Below are positions 1-10,087 of a stretch of 64,000 nt of DNA, in pieces. This DNA is from Streptomyces alboflavus (lineage in GTDB: Bacteria > Actinomycetota > Actinomycetes > Streptomycetales > Streptomycetaceae). The notes below the pieces were generated by a model, which worked only from the letters and a program-made list of their open reading frames with translations, was not told where the DNA came from and did no database searches. The position numbers and the translations under genes were made by a program. The stretch is from positions 33,307 to 97,306 of the forward strand of contig NZ_JNXT01000028.1 of NCBI RefSeq assembly GCF_000716675.1. Reading direction: 5' to 3'. Each line of letters starts with the position of its first letter. Within the stretch, counting starts at the first letter, position 1.

Positions 1-1097
1 TTGTCGCCGATGGACATGCCGTACACGAGGCCCTCGCCGTGCCGGTCGCGCGGTACGCAGCCGACTCCGGCCCGCAGCGCGGCGGGCACGTCGCCGAACG
101 GCAGGGGCTCACCGTCGAGGAGGGCGGTGCCCGCGGTCGGAGTGTGCAGGCCGGCGAACGACTCGGCGAGGTTGATCTTGCCGCTGCCGCTGGATCCGGC
201 GAGGCCGACGACCTCGCCCCTGCGGACGGTGAGATCGACGTTCTCGTACGAGGTGCTGGTGAGCCCGCGCACGTCGAGCAGGACCGGCGCGTCGGCCGGG
301 ACGTCGGGCTTGGTGCGGGCCTTGCTCTCCGTGATGGCCTCGCCCGCCATGGCCTCCACGAGGGCGGCGCGCGGGAGTTCGGCGACGGGGGCGGTGGTGA
401 TCCAGCGGGCGTCGCGCAGGACGGTGACGGTCTGGCACACCTCGTACACCTCTTGCAGGTGGTGCGAGATGAACAGGAAGGTCACGCCGGAGTCCTGGAG
501 CGCCCGCATGCGGGTGAACAGGCGCTCGATCTCGCGGTTGTCGAGCTGCGCGGTGGGCTCGTCGAGGACGATGAAGCGCGCGCCGAAGCTGAGCGCCCGG
601 GCGATCTCCACCATCTGCCGGTCCTCGACCTTGAGGTCGGCGGTGCGGGCGTCGGGGTCGACGTGGACGTCCCAGGTGTCGAGGACCTGCGCCGCCTCGG
701 CCTTGAGGCGGCGCCAGCTGATGAATCCGCCGCGGCCCTGCGGCTGGCGGTTGATGAACAGGTTCTCGGCGACCGAGAGTTCCGGGACGACGGTGGGCCG
801 CTGGTACACGCAGGCGACCTTGCGGCGCCAGGCGTCGCGGTCGGCGAGCGGCGGCGCGGGCTCGCCGTCGAACAGGACGGTCCCTGCGTCCGGCGCCTGG
901 AGGCCGGTGAGGATGGTGACGAGGGTGGACTTGCCCGCGCCGTTGCGGCCGACGAGGGCGTGGGACTCACCGGCCCGGACGGTCAGGCGGCCGTCCTGGA
1001 GGGCCACGGTGGGTCCGTACCGCTTGGCTATGCCGGTCGCCTCGACGAGGGGAACGCCCTCGTGCCCGGCGACCGGCCCGATCGCTGACGTCGTCAT
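1..1097 (-). CDS. Sugar ABC transporter ATP-binding protein, RbsA/MglA type (3' part outside window)
   Basis: This is the ATPase of a monosaccharide importer of the ribose/galactose class, acting on the cytoplasmic face of the membrane. About 365 N-terminal residues are present; the C-terminus lies beyond position 1. The first nucleotide-binding domain has Walker A GRNGAGKST near residue 45 and a Walker B ending in LDEPT near residue 185. A second, degenerate P-loop (GSSGSGKINLAE) near residue 295 is usual for the duplicated RbsA-type ATPase. The ATG at 1097 overlaps the stop of the binding-protein gene (ATGA), so the two are translationally coupled. Permease genes are expected just outside the window. 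The substrate is unknown. Family call is firm. Confidence 0.93.
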   Translation of the reverse strand, partial: MTTSAIGPVAGHEGVPLVEATGIAKRYGPTVALQDGRLTVRAGESHALVGRNGAGKSTLVTILTGLQAPDAGTVLFDGEPAPPLADRDAWRRKVACVYQRPTVVPELSVAENLFINRQPQGRGGFISWRRLKAEAAQVLDTWDVHVDPDARTADLKVEDRQMVEIARALSFGARFIVLDEPTAQLDNREIERLFTRMRALQDSGVTFLFISHHLQEVYEVCQTVTVLRDARWITTAPVAELPRAALVEAMAGEAITESKARTKPDVPADAPVLLDVRGLTSTSYENVDLTVRRGEVVGLAGSSGSGKINLAESFAGLHTPTAGTALLDGEPLPFGDVPAALRAGVGCVPRDRHGEGLVYGMSIGD

Positions 1098-2176
1098 TTG
1101 ACCGAGTTGCCCCAGAGCTTGGCGTCGTCCACGTTCTTCTTGGTGACGAGCGGCGCGGGCAGCTGGTCCTCCAGGATGCCGCTGGGCAGCTTCACGATGG
1201 TGGAGTCGTGGTCGGTGGGGCCCGGCTTGAACTTCTTCCCGTTCATCGCGGCCTTGATGTAGTACATGCCGTACTTCGCGTAGGCGTCGGCGGGCTGGGA
1301 GACGGTCGCGTCGATCTGGCCCTTGCGGATGGCGTCGAACTCCTGCGGGATGCCGTCGTTCGACACGATCGTGATGTGCCCCTTGGTGCCCGCCTTCTTG
1401 AGCATCCCCTTGGACTTCAGGGTCTGGAGGGTGGGCGCGAGGTAGACGCCGCCCGCCTGCATGTAGATGCCCTTGATGTCGGAGTTGGAGTTCAGGAGCG
1501 TGTCCAGCTTGGACGCGGCGGTGTCCGACTCCCACTTGGCGGGGATCTCCAGGACCTTCAGCTTCGGGTACTTGTCCTTGACGCAGTCCCGGAAGGCCTT
1601 GGAGCGCTCACGTCCGTTGACGGAGGCCAGGTCGCCCATGATCTGGACGACCTTCCCGCTCTTGACCTGCCCCCCGAGGTAGTCGCAGGCCTTCTGTCCG
1701 TACGCCTTGTTGTTGGCGCGGACGACCATCGCGACCTTGCCCTTCTCGGGCGCCACGTCGACGGCGACCACGGGCACGCCCTTGCGCTCCGCCTGGTCGA
1801 GCCCCGCGGATATGGCGGCGCTGTCGAGCGGGGCCACGACCAGGCCCTTGACGCCCTGGTTGAGCTGGTTGTTGATGTCGGTGATCTGCTGCGAGGGGTC
1901 GCTGTTGGAGTTGACGGTCTTCAGCGCGTCGACGTCCTCGGACTTCGCCATCTTCGGCACGTAGTCGTTGTACGACTGCCAGAACGGCGAGGTAAGGAGC
2001 GGCAGGATCACGCCGACCTTGCCCTCGCCGCCGTCGCCGCCACCGGATTTCCCGGTGTCCTTCGTACTGCCGCAGGCGGTGAGCGCGAGCGCGGCGCAGG
2101 CCGCCGCGGCTCCCACGCGGACACCCTGGGCGCGCCGCTTCCTCCGGGGGCTGTTCCGCACTGTACTGCCGACCAT
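1094..2176 (-). CDS. Sugar ABC transporter substrate-binding lipoprotein (RbsB-like)
   Basis: A 360-residue extracellular sugar-binding protein. The basic N-terminus, hydrophobic stretch and lipobox LTACG near residue 35 mark it as a lipoprotein anchored outside the membrane. The body has the periplasmic-binding-protein type 1 fold: VGVILPLLTSPFW starts the first lobe, and VVAPLDSAAI and IYMQAGGVY are typical lobe strands. I chose ATG 2176 because GAGGAG lies 7 bases upstream; an in-frame ATG at 2191 lacks such a site. It is the first gene of an operon with the ATPase and is divergent from the FadR-type regulator. The 186-bp promoter region holds two FadR-like operators. The ligand cannot be read from sequence. 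Confidence 0.93.
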   Translation of the reverse strand: MVGSTVRNSPRRKRRAQGVRVGAAAACAALALTACGSTKDTGKSGGGDGGEGKVGVILPLLTSPFWQSYNDYVPKMAKSEDVDALKTVNSNSDPSQQITDINNQLNQGVKGLVVAPLDSAAISAGLDQAERKGVPVVAVDVAPEKGKVAMVVRANNKAYGQKACDYLGGQVKSGKVVQIMGDLASVNGRERSKAFRDCVKDKYPKLKVLEIPAKWESDTAASKLDTLLNSNSDIKGIYMQAGGVYLAPTLQTLKSKGMLKKAGTKGHITIVSNDGIPQEFDAIRKGQIDATVSQPADAYAKYGMYYIKAAMNGKKFKPGPTDHDSTIVKLPSGILEDQLPAPLVTKKNVDDAKLWGNSVK

Positions 2177-2255
2177 CTGACGGCTCCTCATCGAGCGAAT
2201 CAAGCGGGACTCATCACGGGACTGAAAAGTGGGTCGAGTGACCGTGGGCGAATAT

Positions 2256-2266
2256 TTATCAGACCA
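2256..2266. promoter_or_regulatory. Second, imperfect FadR-type operator
   Basis: TTATCAGACCA matches the right half of TGGTCnGACCA exactly and the left half only partly. It lies 80 bp upstream of the binding-protein start and 64 bp (centre to centre) from the perfect site at 2319-2331. Looping or independent control of the leftward promoter is possible. Confidence 0.45.
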
Positions 2267-2318
2267 CTTGGCGCCCACAACACCCCTACACGGCAAGTTT
2301 CCCGGGTTTTCAGCCATA

Positions 2319-2331
2319 GTGGTCCGACCAC
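2319..2331. promoter_or_regulatory. Palindromic FadR/GntR-type operator
   Basis: GTGGTCCGACCAC is a perfect 13-bp palindrome containing TGGTCnGACCA, the core bound by FadR-subfamily GntR regulators. It lies 48 bp before the GntR start codon and 143 bp before the binding-protein start. The neighbouring FadR-type protein is the likely binder, controlling itself and the transporter. Confidence 0.75.
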
Positions 2332-2377
2332 ATCTGTGGCTAAACTGCGCGGCACCCGGCAAGTGAAGGAGCGGTCC

Positions 2378-3190
2378 GTGGACCAGAGCGCCGAGAGCGC
2401 CCAGCCCGTGCACCAGGGCACCGCGCCCGCCCCGCAGGGCGACGCGGCCCCCGCGCAGAAGGGCACCGTGACCCAGCGGGCCATCGACCAGATCAAGACG
2501 ATGATCGGCGAGGGCCGCCTCGAACCGGGCCAGCGGCTGCCGACGGAACGGGACCTGGCCACCCGGCTCGGCATCTCGCGCAGCTCCATGCGGGAGGCGA
2601 TCCGGGCCCTGACGGTGCTCGGCGTCCTGGAGGCACGGCACGGCTCGGGCATCTATGTGACCCAGCTGGAGGCCGGTGACCTCCTGGAGACCTTCGGCGT
2701 CGTCGCCGATCTGTCCCGCGGCCCGCGCCTGGTGGAGCTGCTCGAGGTGCGCCGGGTCCTGGAGTCCACGGCGACCGGTCTCGCCGCCGCCCGCATCACC
2801 CCCGACCAGCTGGCCGACGTGGAGAAACACCTCGCGGCCATGAACGCCACCGACGACCCCGAGGAGATCCTCTCCCACGACCTCGCCTTCCACCGGGCCG
2901 TCGCGCTCGCCGCGGGGAACGACACGATGGCCGCGATCCTCGAAGGCCTCTCCTCGCGCACGTTCCGGGCCCGCGTGTGGCGCGGCTACCAGGAGGAGGG
3001 CGCCTTCGAGCGGACCCGCCGTGAGCACGCCCGCATCCACCGGGCGCTGGTCGCCAGGGACCCGGAGGCCGCGCGGGCCGCGGCGGCGGCGCATGTGGGA
3101 GAGGTCGAGGAGTGGCTGCGGGGACGGCTCGAGGCAGGGCAGGAAGGGGAAGCGGGGGGAGAAGCGGGGGCGGAAGAGCCAGGGGCCTGA
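2378..3190 (+). CDS. FadR-family (GntR) transcriptional regulator
   Basis: A 270-residue DNA-binding regulator. After a polar leader of about 30 residues comes a GntR winged helix: LPTERDLATRLGISRSSMREAIRAL is followed by HGSGIYV. The C-terminal helical FCD domain has the usual metal-site pattern (HDLAFHRAVALAAGN, later HARIHRALVARD). GTG 2378 is preferred because AAGGAG lies 7 bases upstream; an in-frame GTG at 2363 overlaps that site. The gene is divergent from the sugar importer, with matching palindromes between them, so it probably represses the importer until a small acid or sugar binds the FCD domain. The tail (residues 250-270) is Glu/Gly/Ala-rich. Confidence 0.92.
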   Translation: MDQSAESAQPVHQGTAPAPQGDAAPAQKGTVTQRAIDQIKTMIGEGRLEPGQRLPTERDLATRLGISRSSMREAIRALTVLGVLEARHGSGIYVTQLEAGDLLETFGVVADLSRGPRLVELLEVRRVLESTATGLAAARITPDQLADVEKHLAAMNATDDPEEILSHDLAFHRAVALAAGNDTMAAILEGLSSRTFRARVWRGYQEEGAFERTRREHARIHRALVARDPEAARAAAAAHVGEVEEWLRGRLEAGQEGEAGGEAGAEEPGA

Positions 3191-3216
3191 GCACGCCACT
3201 GTGGGATGGTGGTCCC

Positions 3217-3756
3217 GTGAACCTGGAGGACCTCGTCCGGCTGCGCCGCGCCCGTGACCGGATGGACCGTGAGTACGCACAGCCGCTCGACGTGCCGGAG
3301 CTGGCGCGCTTCGCGCTGATGTCGCCGGGCCACTTCTCGCGCAGCTTCCGCGCCGCCTTCGGCGAGACGCCGTACAGCTATCTGATGACGCGCCGGATCG
3401 AGCGGGCCAAGGCCCTCCTCCGGCGGGGCGACCTGTCGGTGACGGAGGTCTGCTTCGAGGTGGGCTGTACGTCGCTCGGCTCGTTCAGCTCCCGGTTCAC
3501 GGAGCTGGTCGGCGAGAGCCCGTCCGCGTACCGGGCCCGCCCCCACGACGAGGGCGCCGCCGTGCCCGCCTGCATCGCCAAGATCCACACCAGGCCGATC
3601 AGGAACGGCAGGCCAAGGACGGATCCGCCCGCGGCCGACCGGCCCCGGCCCGACGGGCCCACGTCCGACCGGCCCACGTCCGACGGGCCCACGACCGACC
3701 GGCCCACGACCGATCAGGAATCGAGAAGCGCACCACAGCCACCGCCCGTAGCGTGA
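3217..3756 (+). CDS. Short AraC-family transcriptional regulator
   Basis: A 179-residue protein with an AraC/XylS double helix-turn-helix in its first 110 residues. Markers are LARFALMSPGHFSRSFRAAF and, in the second motif, VTEVCFEVGCTSLGSFSSRF. There is no effector domain before the DNA-binding part, so it is a short AraC type. Residues 147-167 are a repetitive, probably disordered Thr/Ser-Asp-Arg/Gly-Pro tail coded by 15-bp tandem repeats. The start is GTG 3217, with a weak ribosome site. It ends 5 bp before the VOC gene, and regulators of this form next to a VOC gene are common in Streptomyces; local control of the VOC and UvrA-like genes is an inference. Confidence 0.88.
   Translation: MNLEDLVRLRRARDRMDREYAQPLDVPELARFALMSPGHFSRSFRAAFGETPYSYLMTRRIERAKALLRRGDLSVTEVCFEVGCTSLGSFSSRFTELVGESPSAYRARPHDEGAAVPACIAKIHTRPIRNGRPRTDPPAADRPRPDGPTSDRPTSDGPTTDRPTTDQESRSAPQPPPVA
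3657..3716 (+). repeat. 15-bp tandem repeat inside the AraC-type gene
   Basis: Four units of GCCCACGTCCGACCG with few changes; the last is less exact. The unit is in frame, adding five residues (P-T-S/T-D-R/G) per copy to the C-terminal tail. Confidence 0.8.
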
Positions 3757-3761
3757 ACGGC

Positions 3762-4178
3762 ATGGACATCACGCTCTCCCAAGCCTTCATCGCCGTCGAC
3801 GACCACGACAAGGCGCTCGCCTTCTACCGGGACGCGCTCGGCCTGGAGGTGCGCAACGACGTCGCCTTCGAGGGCATGCGCTGGGTGACCGTCGGCTCGC
3901 CGGCGCAGCCGGACGTGGAGGTCGTCCTGGAGCCGCCGCTCGCGGACCCGAACGCCTCCCCCGCCGACCGGCAGGCCATGGCGGAACTCCTCGCGAAGGG
4001 CCTGCTGCGCGGCGTGATCTTCCGGACCGACGACGTCGACGCCGTCTTCGAGCGGATCCGCGCCGCGGGCGGCGAAGTCCTCCAGGAGCCCATGGACCAG
4101 CCGTACGGCGTCCGCGACTGTGCCTTCCGCGACCCCGCGGGGAACATGCTGCGCTTCAACCAGCCCGCCAAGCAGTAG
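3762..4178 (+). CDS. VOC-family (glyoxalase/bleomycin-resistance fold) protein
   Basis: A 138-residue single-domain protein of the vicinal oxygen chelate superfamily. It has the paired beta-alpha-beta-beta-beta layout: [20 protein letters not shown] opens the first module, and [20 protein letters not shown] opens the second. The C-terminal [16 protein letters not shown] is the usual end motif, with Glu replaced by Arg at the metal-ligand-like position. ATG 3762 is used rather than the GTG at 3753, which has no ribosome site. It sits 30 bp before the UvrA-like gene. The function could be resistance, a dioxygenase-like reaction or ligand binding; the sequence does not say. Confidence 0.9.
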   Translation: MDITLSQAFIAVDDHDKALAFYRDALGLEVRNDVAFEGMRWVTVGSPAQPDVEVVLEPPLADPNASPADRQAMAELLAKGLLRGVIFRTDDVDAVFERIRAAGGEVLQEPMDQPYGVRDCAFRDPAGNMLRFNQPAKQ

Positions 4179-4208
4179 GCAGCCCGGCAGCAAGGAGACA
4201 GGACCACC

Positions 4209-6608
<2,400 letters not shown>

Positions 6609-6662
6609 GGGCTGTCGGTGCCTGAGGGCCCGTCTGTGCCTGGGGCCTGTCGGTGCCTGAGG

Positions 6663-6706
6663 GCCTGTCTGTGAACCGCCGTCGTCCGCGCGGTCCACAG
6701 ACAGGC
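6663..6706. terminator. Bidirectional hairpin terminator
   Basis: Two 17-base arms (6663-6679 and 6690-6706) pair with one mismatch around a 10-base loop. The hairpin lies between the convergent UvrA-like and GH38 genes. The stretch before it (6609-6662) holds short direct copies of a GCCTGTCGGTGCCTGAGGG-like motif. Confidence 0.8.
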
Positions 6707-6716
6707 TCCGCCCCGC

Positions 6717-9700
6717 TCAGCCGCGCGTGAACCGCAGCGTGACCAGCTCGAACGCCCGCAGTGACACGGTCACTTCGCCGTCGGCGAGCTCCGGGGCGGC
6801 CGCCTCGGCCAGCGGCCGCTCCAGGAGATCGACCGCCGCGACCGAACCGGCCGGGAAGCCCACGGACAGGGTGGCCTTGGCCCGCCCGCCCCGGGACTCG
6901 TGGAAGCGGACGACCACGTCGCCGCTGCCGTCGTCGGCGAGCTTGACCGCCGTGACCACGACGGCGTCGTTGTCGACGCCGACCAGCGGGGCGACGGGCG
7001 CGCCGCCGGTGAGGGTCCGCTCGGGCAGGTTGATCCGGTAGCCCTCGCGGACCGCGTCGCCGATGGTGGCGCCGGGCGCGAGCGCGTGCCGGAAGCGGTG
7101 CGTGCCCTGGTCGGTCTCGGGGTCGGGGAAGCGCGGGGCGCGCAGCAACGACACCCGCACCGTCGTGGTCGTCCCCGCGTCGCTTGCGCGGACGTCGCGG
7201 GTGACGTCGTGGCCGTACGTCGAGTCGTTGACCAGGGCGACGCCCCAGCCGGGCTCGTCGACGTGCACGAAGCGGTGGTTGCAGGCCTCGAACTTGGCGG
7301 CCTCCCAGCTGGTGTTGGTGTGGGTGGGCCGGTGGAAGTGCCCGAACTGGGTCTCCGAGGCGTACCGCTCGGCGTGCACGTCGAGCGGGAAGGCCAGCTT
7401 CAGGAACTTCTCCGTCTCGTGCCAGTCGACCTCGGTGTCGATGTCGAGGCGCCGCTCGCCGGGCGCGAGGGTGAGGACCTGCGTCATCCGCGAGGAGCCG
7501 AAGGCGCGCACGACCCGGACCGACGCGCCGTCGCCGGGCACGACCTCCTCGGCGTCCGTCAGGTCGGTGACGGAGTTCCGGTAGAACTCGTCGACGTCCC
7601 AGGCGTCCCACATGTTCGGGAAGTCGGCGTGCAGCTGCGGCAGGTTCACGGCCTGCCCGGGGGCGACGGTCTCGCGCCCGGCCTCGATGTCGTACGCTGA
7701 GACGACCAGGCCACGCCCGTCGATCTCGACCCGCAGCAGTCCGTTGTCGAGGACGTAACCGCCGTCCGCGCGGGCGGCGATGGCGGACTGGCCCGAGGCC
7801 ACGGGCAGGGCGGCGCCGCCCGCGGGCACACCGTCGCGGGCGTGCGGCGCGGAGTTGAACACCAGGGCGCTGGTGCCCTCCCCCGCGAGGGCGCGCTGGG
7901 CCGCGGCGATGATGCCGTTCAGGTCGGCGGCGACCGCCGCGTAGGTGGCGCGGGCCTCGCGGTGCACCCAGGCGATCGACGAGCCGGGCAGGATGTCGTG
8001 GAACTGGTGCAGCAGCACCGTCTTCCAGATCCGGTCCAACTCCTCGTAGGGGTACGGGAATCCGGCGCGCACCGCGGCCGTGGCCGCCCACAGCTCCGCC
8101 TCCCGGAGCAGGTGCTCGCTGCGGCGGTTGCCCTGCTTGGTGCCGGCCTGGCTGGTGAGGGTGGCGCGGTGCAGCTCCAGGTACAGCTCGCCGACCCAGA
8201 CCGGCGCGTTCGGGTACTCGGCCTCGGCCTTCTCGAAGAACGCCGCCGGGGTCTCCCACTGGACGGTCGCCGAGCCCTCCAGGTTCCGCAGGCGGCCCGC
8301 CTTGGCGATCATCTCGCGGGTGGTGCCGCCACCGCCGTCGCCCCAGCCGGTGGGCGCGAGCGAGTGCCGGGCGACACCCTTGTCCTTGAAGTTCTTGGCC
8401 GCGTGGGCGATCTCGCTGCCCTTCATGGAGCAGTTGTACGTGTCCACGGGCGGGAAGTGCGTGAAGATCCGGGTGCCGTCGATGCCCTCCCACTGGAAGG
8501 TGTGGTGCGGGAACTTGTTGGTCTGCGACCAGGAGATCTTCTGCGTGAGCAGCCACTTGGCGCCCGCCGCCTTGATGATCTGCGGCAGGCCCGCGGCGAA
8601 GCCGAAGGTGTCCGGCAGCCACGCCTCGTCGTTCTCGACGCCGAACTCGTCCAGGAAGAACCGCTTGCCGTGCACGAACTGACGGGCCATCGCCTCCGAG
8701 CCCGGCATGTTGGTGTCCGACTCGACCCACATGCCGCCGGTCGGCACGAACCGCCCGTCGGCCACGGCCTTCTTGACCTTCGCCCACACCTCGGGCCGGT
8801 GCTCCTTGATCCACGCCCACTGCTGCGCCTGCGACATGGCGAAGACGAAGTCCGGCTCGTCCTCGAGGAGCGCCGTCATGTTCGACGTCGTCCGCGCCAC
8901 CTTGCGCACCGTCTCCCGCAGCGGCCACAGCCAGGCGGAGTCGATGTGCGCGTGTCCGACCGCGCTGATGCGGTGCGCCGAGTCGTGCGCGGGGGCGGCG
9001 AGCACGCCCTCCAGCTCGGCGCGGGCGGCTGCCGCCGAGCCGTTCACGTCCTGGAGGTCCACCGCGTCCAGGGCGCGGTCGACGGCCCGCAGGATCTCGT
9101 GGCGGCGGCCGGAGTCCTCCGGGAGCTCCTGCATCAGCTCGCCCAGGACCTCCAGGTCGACGACGAGCTGCCACACCGTCTCGTCGAACACCGCCAGGTC
9201 CATGCGTTCCAGGCGGTACTGCGGCTCGCTGCCCGCCGTCTCCTTGTCACCCAGCTGCGTCGGCAGGAAGGGGTGGTAGTCGAGGATCACCGGGTTCGAC
9301 GCCGCCTCGATGTGCAGGCGCACCTCCTCGCCGCCCGCCGCCGGGGTCGCTATCCGCACCCACTGGTTGCGGGGGTTCAGGCCCTTCACCGGGGTGCCGT
9401 CCGGGCGGTACACCAGGCCCTCGCACTGGAAGCCCGGCATGTTCTCGTCGAAGCCGAGGTCCAGGATCGCCTCGACGGTCTTCCCCGCCCACTCCTGCGG
9501 GACCGTGCCCGTCACCCGGAACCAGCTGGTGCCCCACGGGGCGCCCCAGCGGGCGCCCACCGTGGTCGGCTCCGGTTCCGCGGCCAGGCCCTCGGCCACG
9601 GGGACCGGTTCGCCCGGGGCGTTCCAGACTGCTACGTCCAGGGGGACGGAGTGGGGGTAGACGGCGGGGCGGATGCGCTCGTCGAGGACACGCTTGAGGC

Positions 9701-9731
9701 GGCCCTCGACGAGGCGGCGGTCGTCGTGCAT
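6717..9731 (-). CDS. GH38 alpha-mannosidase
   Basis: A 1004-residue glycoside hydrolase removing terminal alpha-linked mannose. The catalytic module starts near residue 255 with GHAHIDSAWLWPLRET, whose His and Asp bind the catalytic zinc. EAWLPDTFGFAAGLPQ near residue 370 carries the probable nucleophile Asp. ISWSQTNKFPHHTFQWEG and FTHFPPVDTYN are further GH38 signatures. The remainder is the beta-rich C-terminal half. No signal peptide is seen, so it should act in the cytoplasm on imported oligosaccharides. ATG 9731 has GGAG upstream. It lies downstream of a GH5-type gene and a sugar ABC importer on the same strand, separated from GH5 by a 356-bp repeat region. Confidence 0.95.
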   Translation of the reverse strand: MHDDRRLVEGRLKRVLDERIRPAVYPHSVPLDVAVWNAPGEPVPVAEGLAAEPEPTTVGARWGAPWGTSWFRVTGTVPQEWAGKTVEAILDLGFDENMPGFQCEGLVYRPDGTPVKGLNPRNQWVRIATPAAGGEEVRLHIEAASNPVILDYHPFLPTQLGDKETAGSEPQYRLERMDLAVFDETVWQLVVDLEVLGELMQELPEDSGRRHEILRAVDRALDAVDLQDVNGSAAAARAELEGVLAAPAHDSAHRISAVGHAHIDSAWLWPLRETVRKVARTTSNMTALLEDEPDFVFAMSQAQQWAWIKEHRPEVWAKVKKAVADGRFVPTGGMWVESDTNMPGSEAMARQFVHGKRFFLDEFGVENDEAWLPDTFGFAAGLPQIIKAAGAKWLLTQKISWSQTNKFPHHTFQWEGIDGTRIFTHFPPVDTYNCSMKGSEIAHAAKNFKDKGVARHSLAPTGWGDGGGGTTREMIAKAGRLRNLEGSATVQWETPAAFFEKAEAEYPNAPVWVGELYLELHRATLTSQAGTKQGNRRSEHLLREAELWAATAAVRAGFPYPYEELDRIWKTVLLHQFHDILPGSSIAWVHREARATYAAVAADLNGIIAAAQRALAGEGTSALVFNSAPHARDGVPAGGAALPVASGQSAIAARADGGYVLDNGLLRVEIDGRGLVVSAYDIEAGRETVAPGQAVNLPQLHADFPNMWDAWDVDEFYRNSVTDLTDAEEVVPGDGASVRVVRAFGSSRMTQVLTLAPGERRLDIDTEVDWHETEKFLKLAFPLDVHAERYASETQFGHFHRPTHTNTSWEAAKFEACNHRFVHVDEPGWGVALVNDSTYGHDVTRDVRASDAGTTTTVRVSLLRAPRFPDPETDQGTHRFRHALAPGATIGDAVREGYRINLPERTLTGGAPVAPLVGVDNDAVVVTAVKLADDGSGDVVVRFHESRGGRAKATLSVGFPAGSVAAVDLLERPLAEAAAPELADGEVTVSLRAFELVTLRFTRG

Positions 9732-9790
9732 GTGGGGTACTCCGTGGGTCGGGGGGGTGGTGTGTGTGGTGGTGCGGTGCGGTGTGGTGG

Positions 9791-9935
9791 GCCCTGCCGG
9801 GGGCTCCCCGATCCCGCCCCTTCCCGAAACCGGGGGCGCTGCCCCCGGGCCCCCGGGGTGGGGGTCCCGGGCGGGTGGGACAGCCTCCGCCGAATCGCCG
9901 CTTCGCGGCTCGTCCTCAATCGCCGGACGGGCTGA
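9791..9935. repeat. Intergenic repeat, left copy of an inverted pair
   Basis: A GC-rich element running from GCCCTGCCGGGGGCTCC, through a GGGGGC/GCCCCC hairpin core, to GTCCTCAATCGCCGGACGG. Its reverse complement recurs at 9974-10087 with scattered changes. Elements with the GTCCTCAA..CGCCGGACGGGCTGA end are widespread in Streptomyces intergenic DNA. With the second copy it fills most of the 356-bp gap between the GH38 and GH5 genes; no gene is seen there. Confidence 0.8.
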
Positions 9936-9973
9936 GAGGTTGCCGGGGCGGGCTGGGAATGTGCCGGTAAGTA

Positions 9974-10087
9974 TCAGCCCGTCCGGCGTTTGAGGACGAG
10001 GCGCGGAGCGCCGATACGGGGGTCCAGGGGGCGGAGCCCCCGGTTTCGGGACGGGGTGGGATCGGGGAAAGCCCCGCAGGGCCCGCC
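9974..10087. repeat. Intergenic repeat, right copy of the inverted pair
   Basis: The inverted partner of 9791-9935. It starts TCAGCCCGTCCGGCGTTTG, contains a GGGGGCGGAGCCCCC hairpin, and ends next to the GH5 stop codon at 10088. The inner hairpin could terminate GH5 transcription. The arms could fold into one long cruciform across the gap. Confidence 0.8.

Noticed and set aside
39..1088. Long plus-strand open frames over the ATPase gene
   Set aside because: They are antisense to a clear RbsA-type ATPase and have Arg/Gly/Ala-rich products with no motif. High GC leaves such frames open by chance.
6609..6662. Tandem repeat resembling a small CRISPR
   Set aside because: Only two or three imperfect copies of a GCCTGTCGGTGCC motif without spacers; more likely local duplication beside the terminator.
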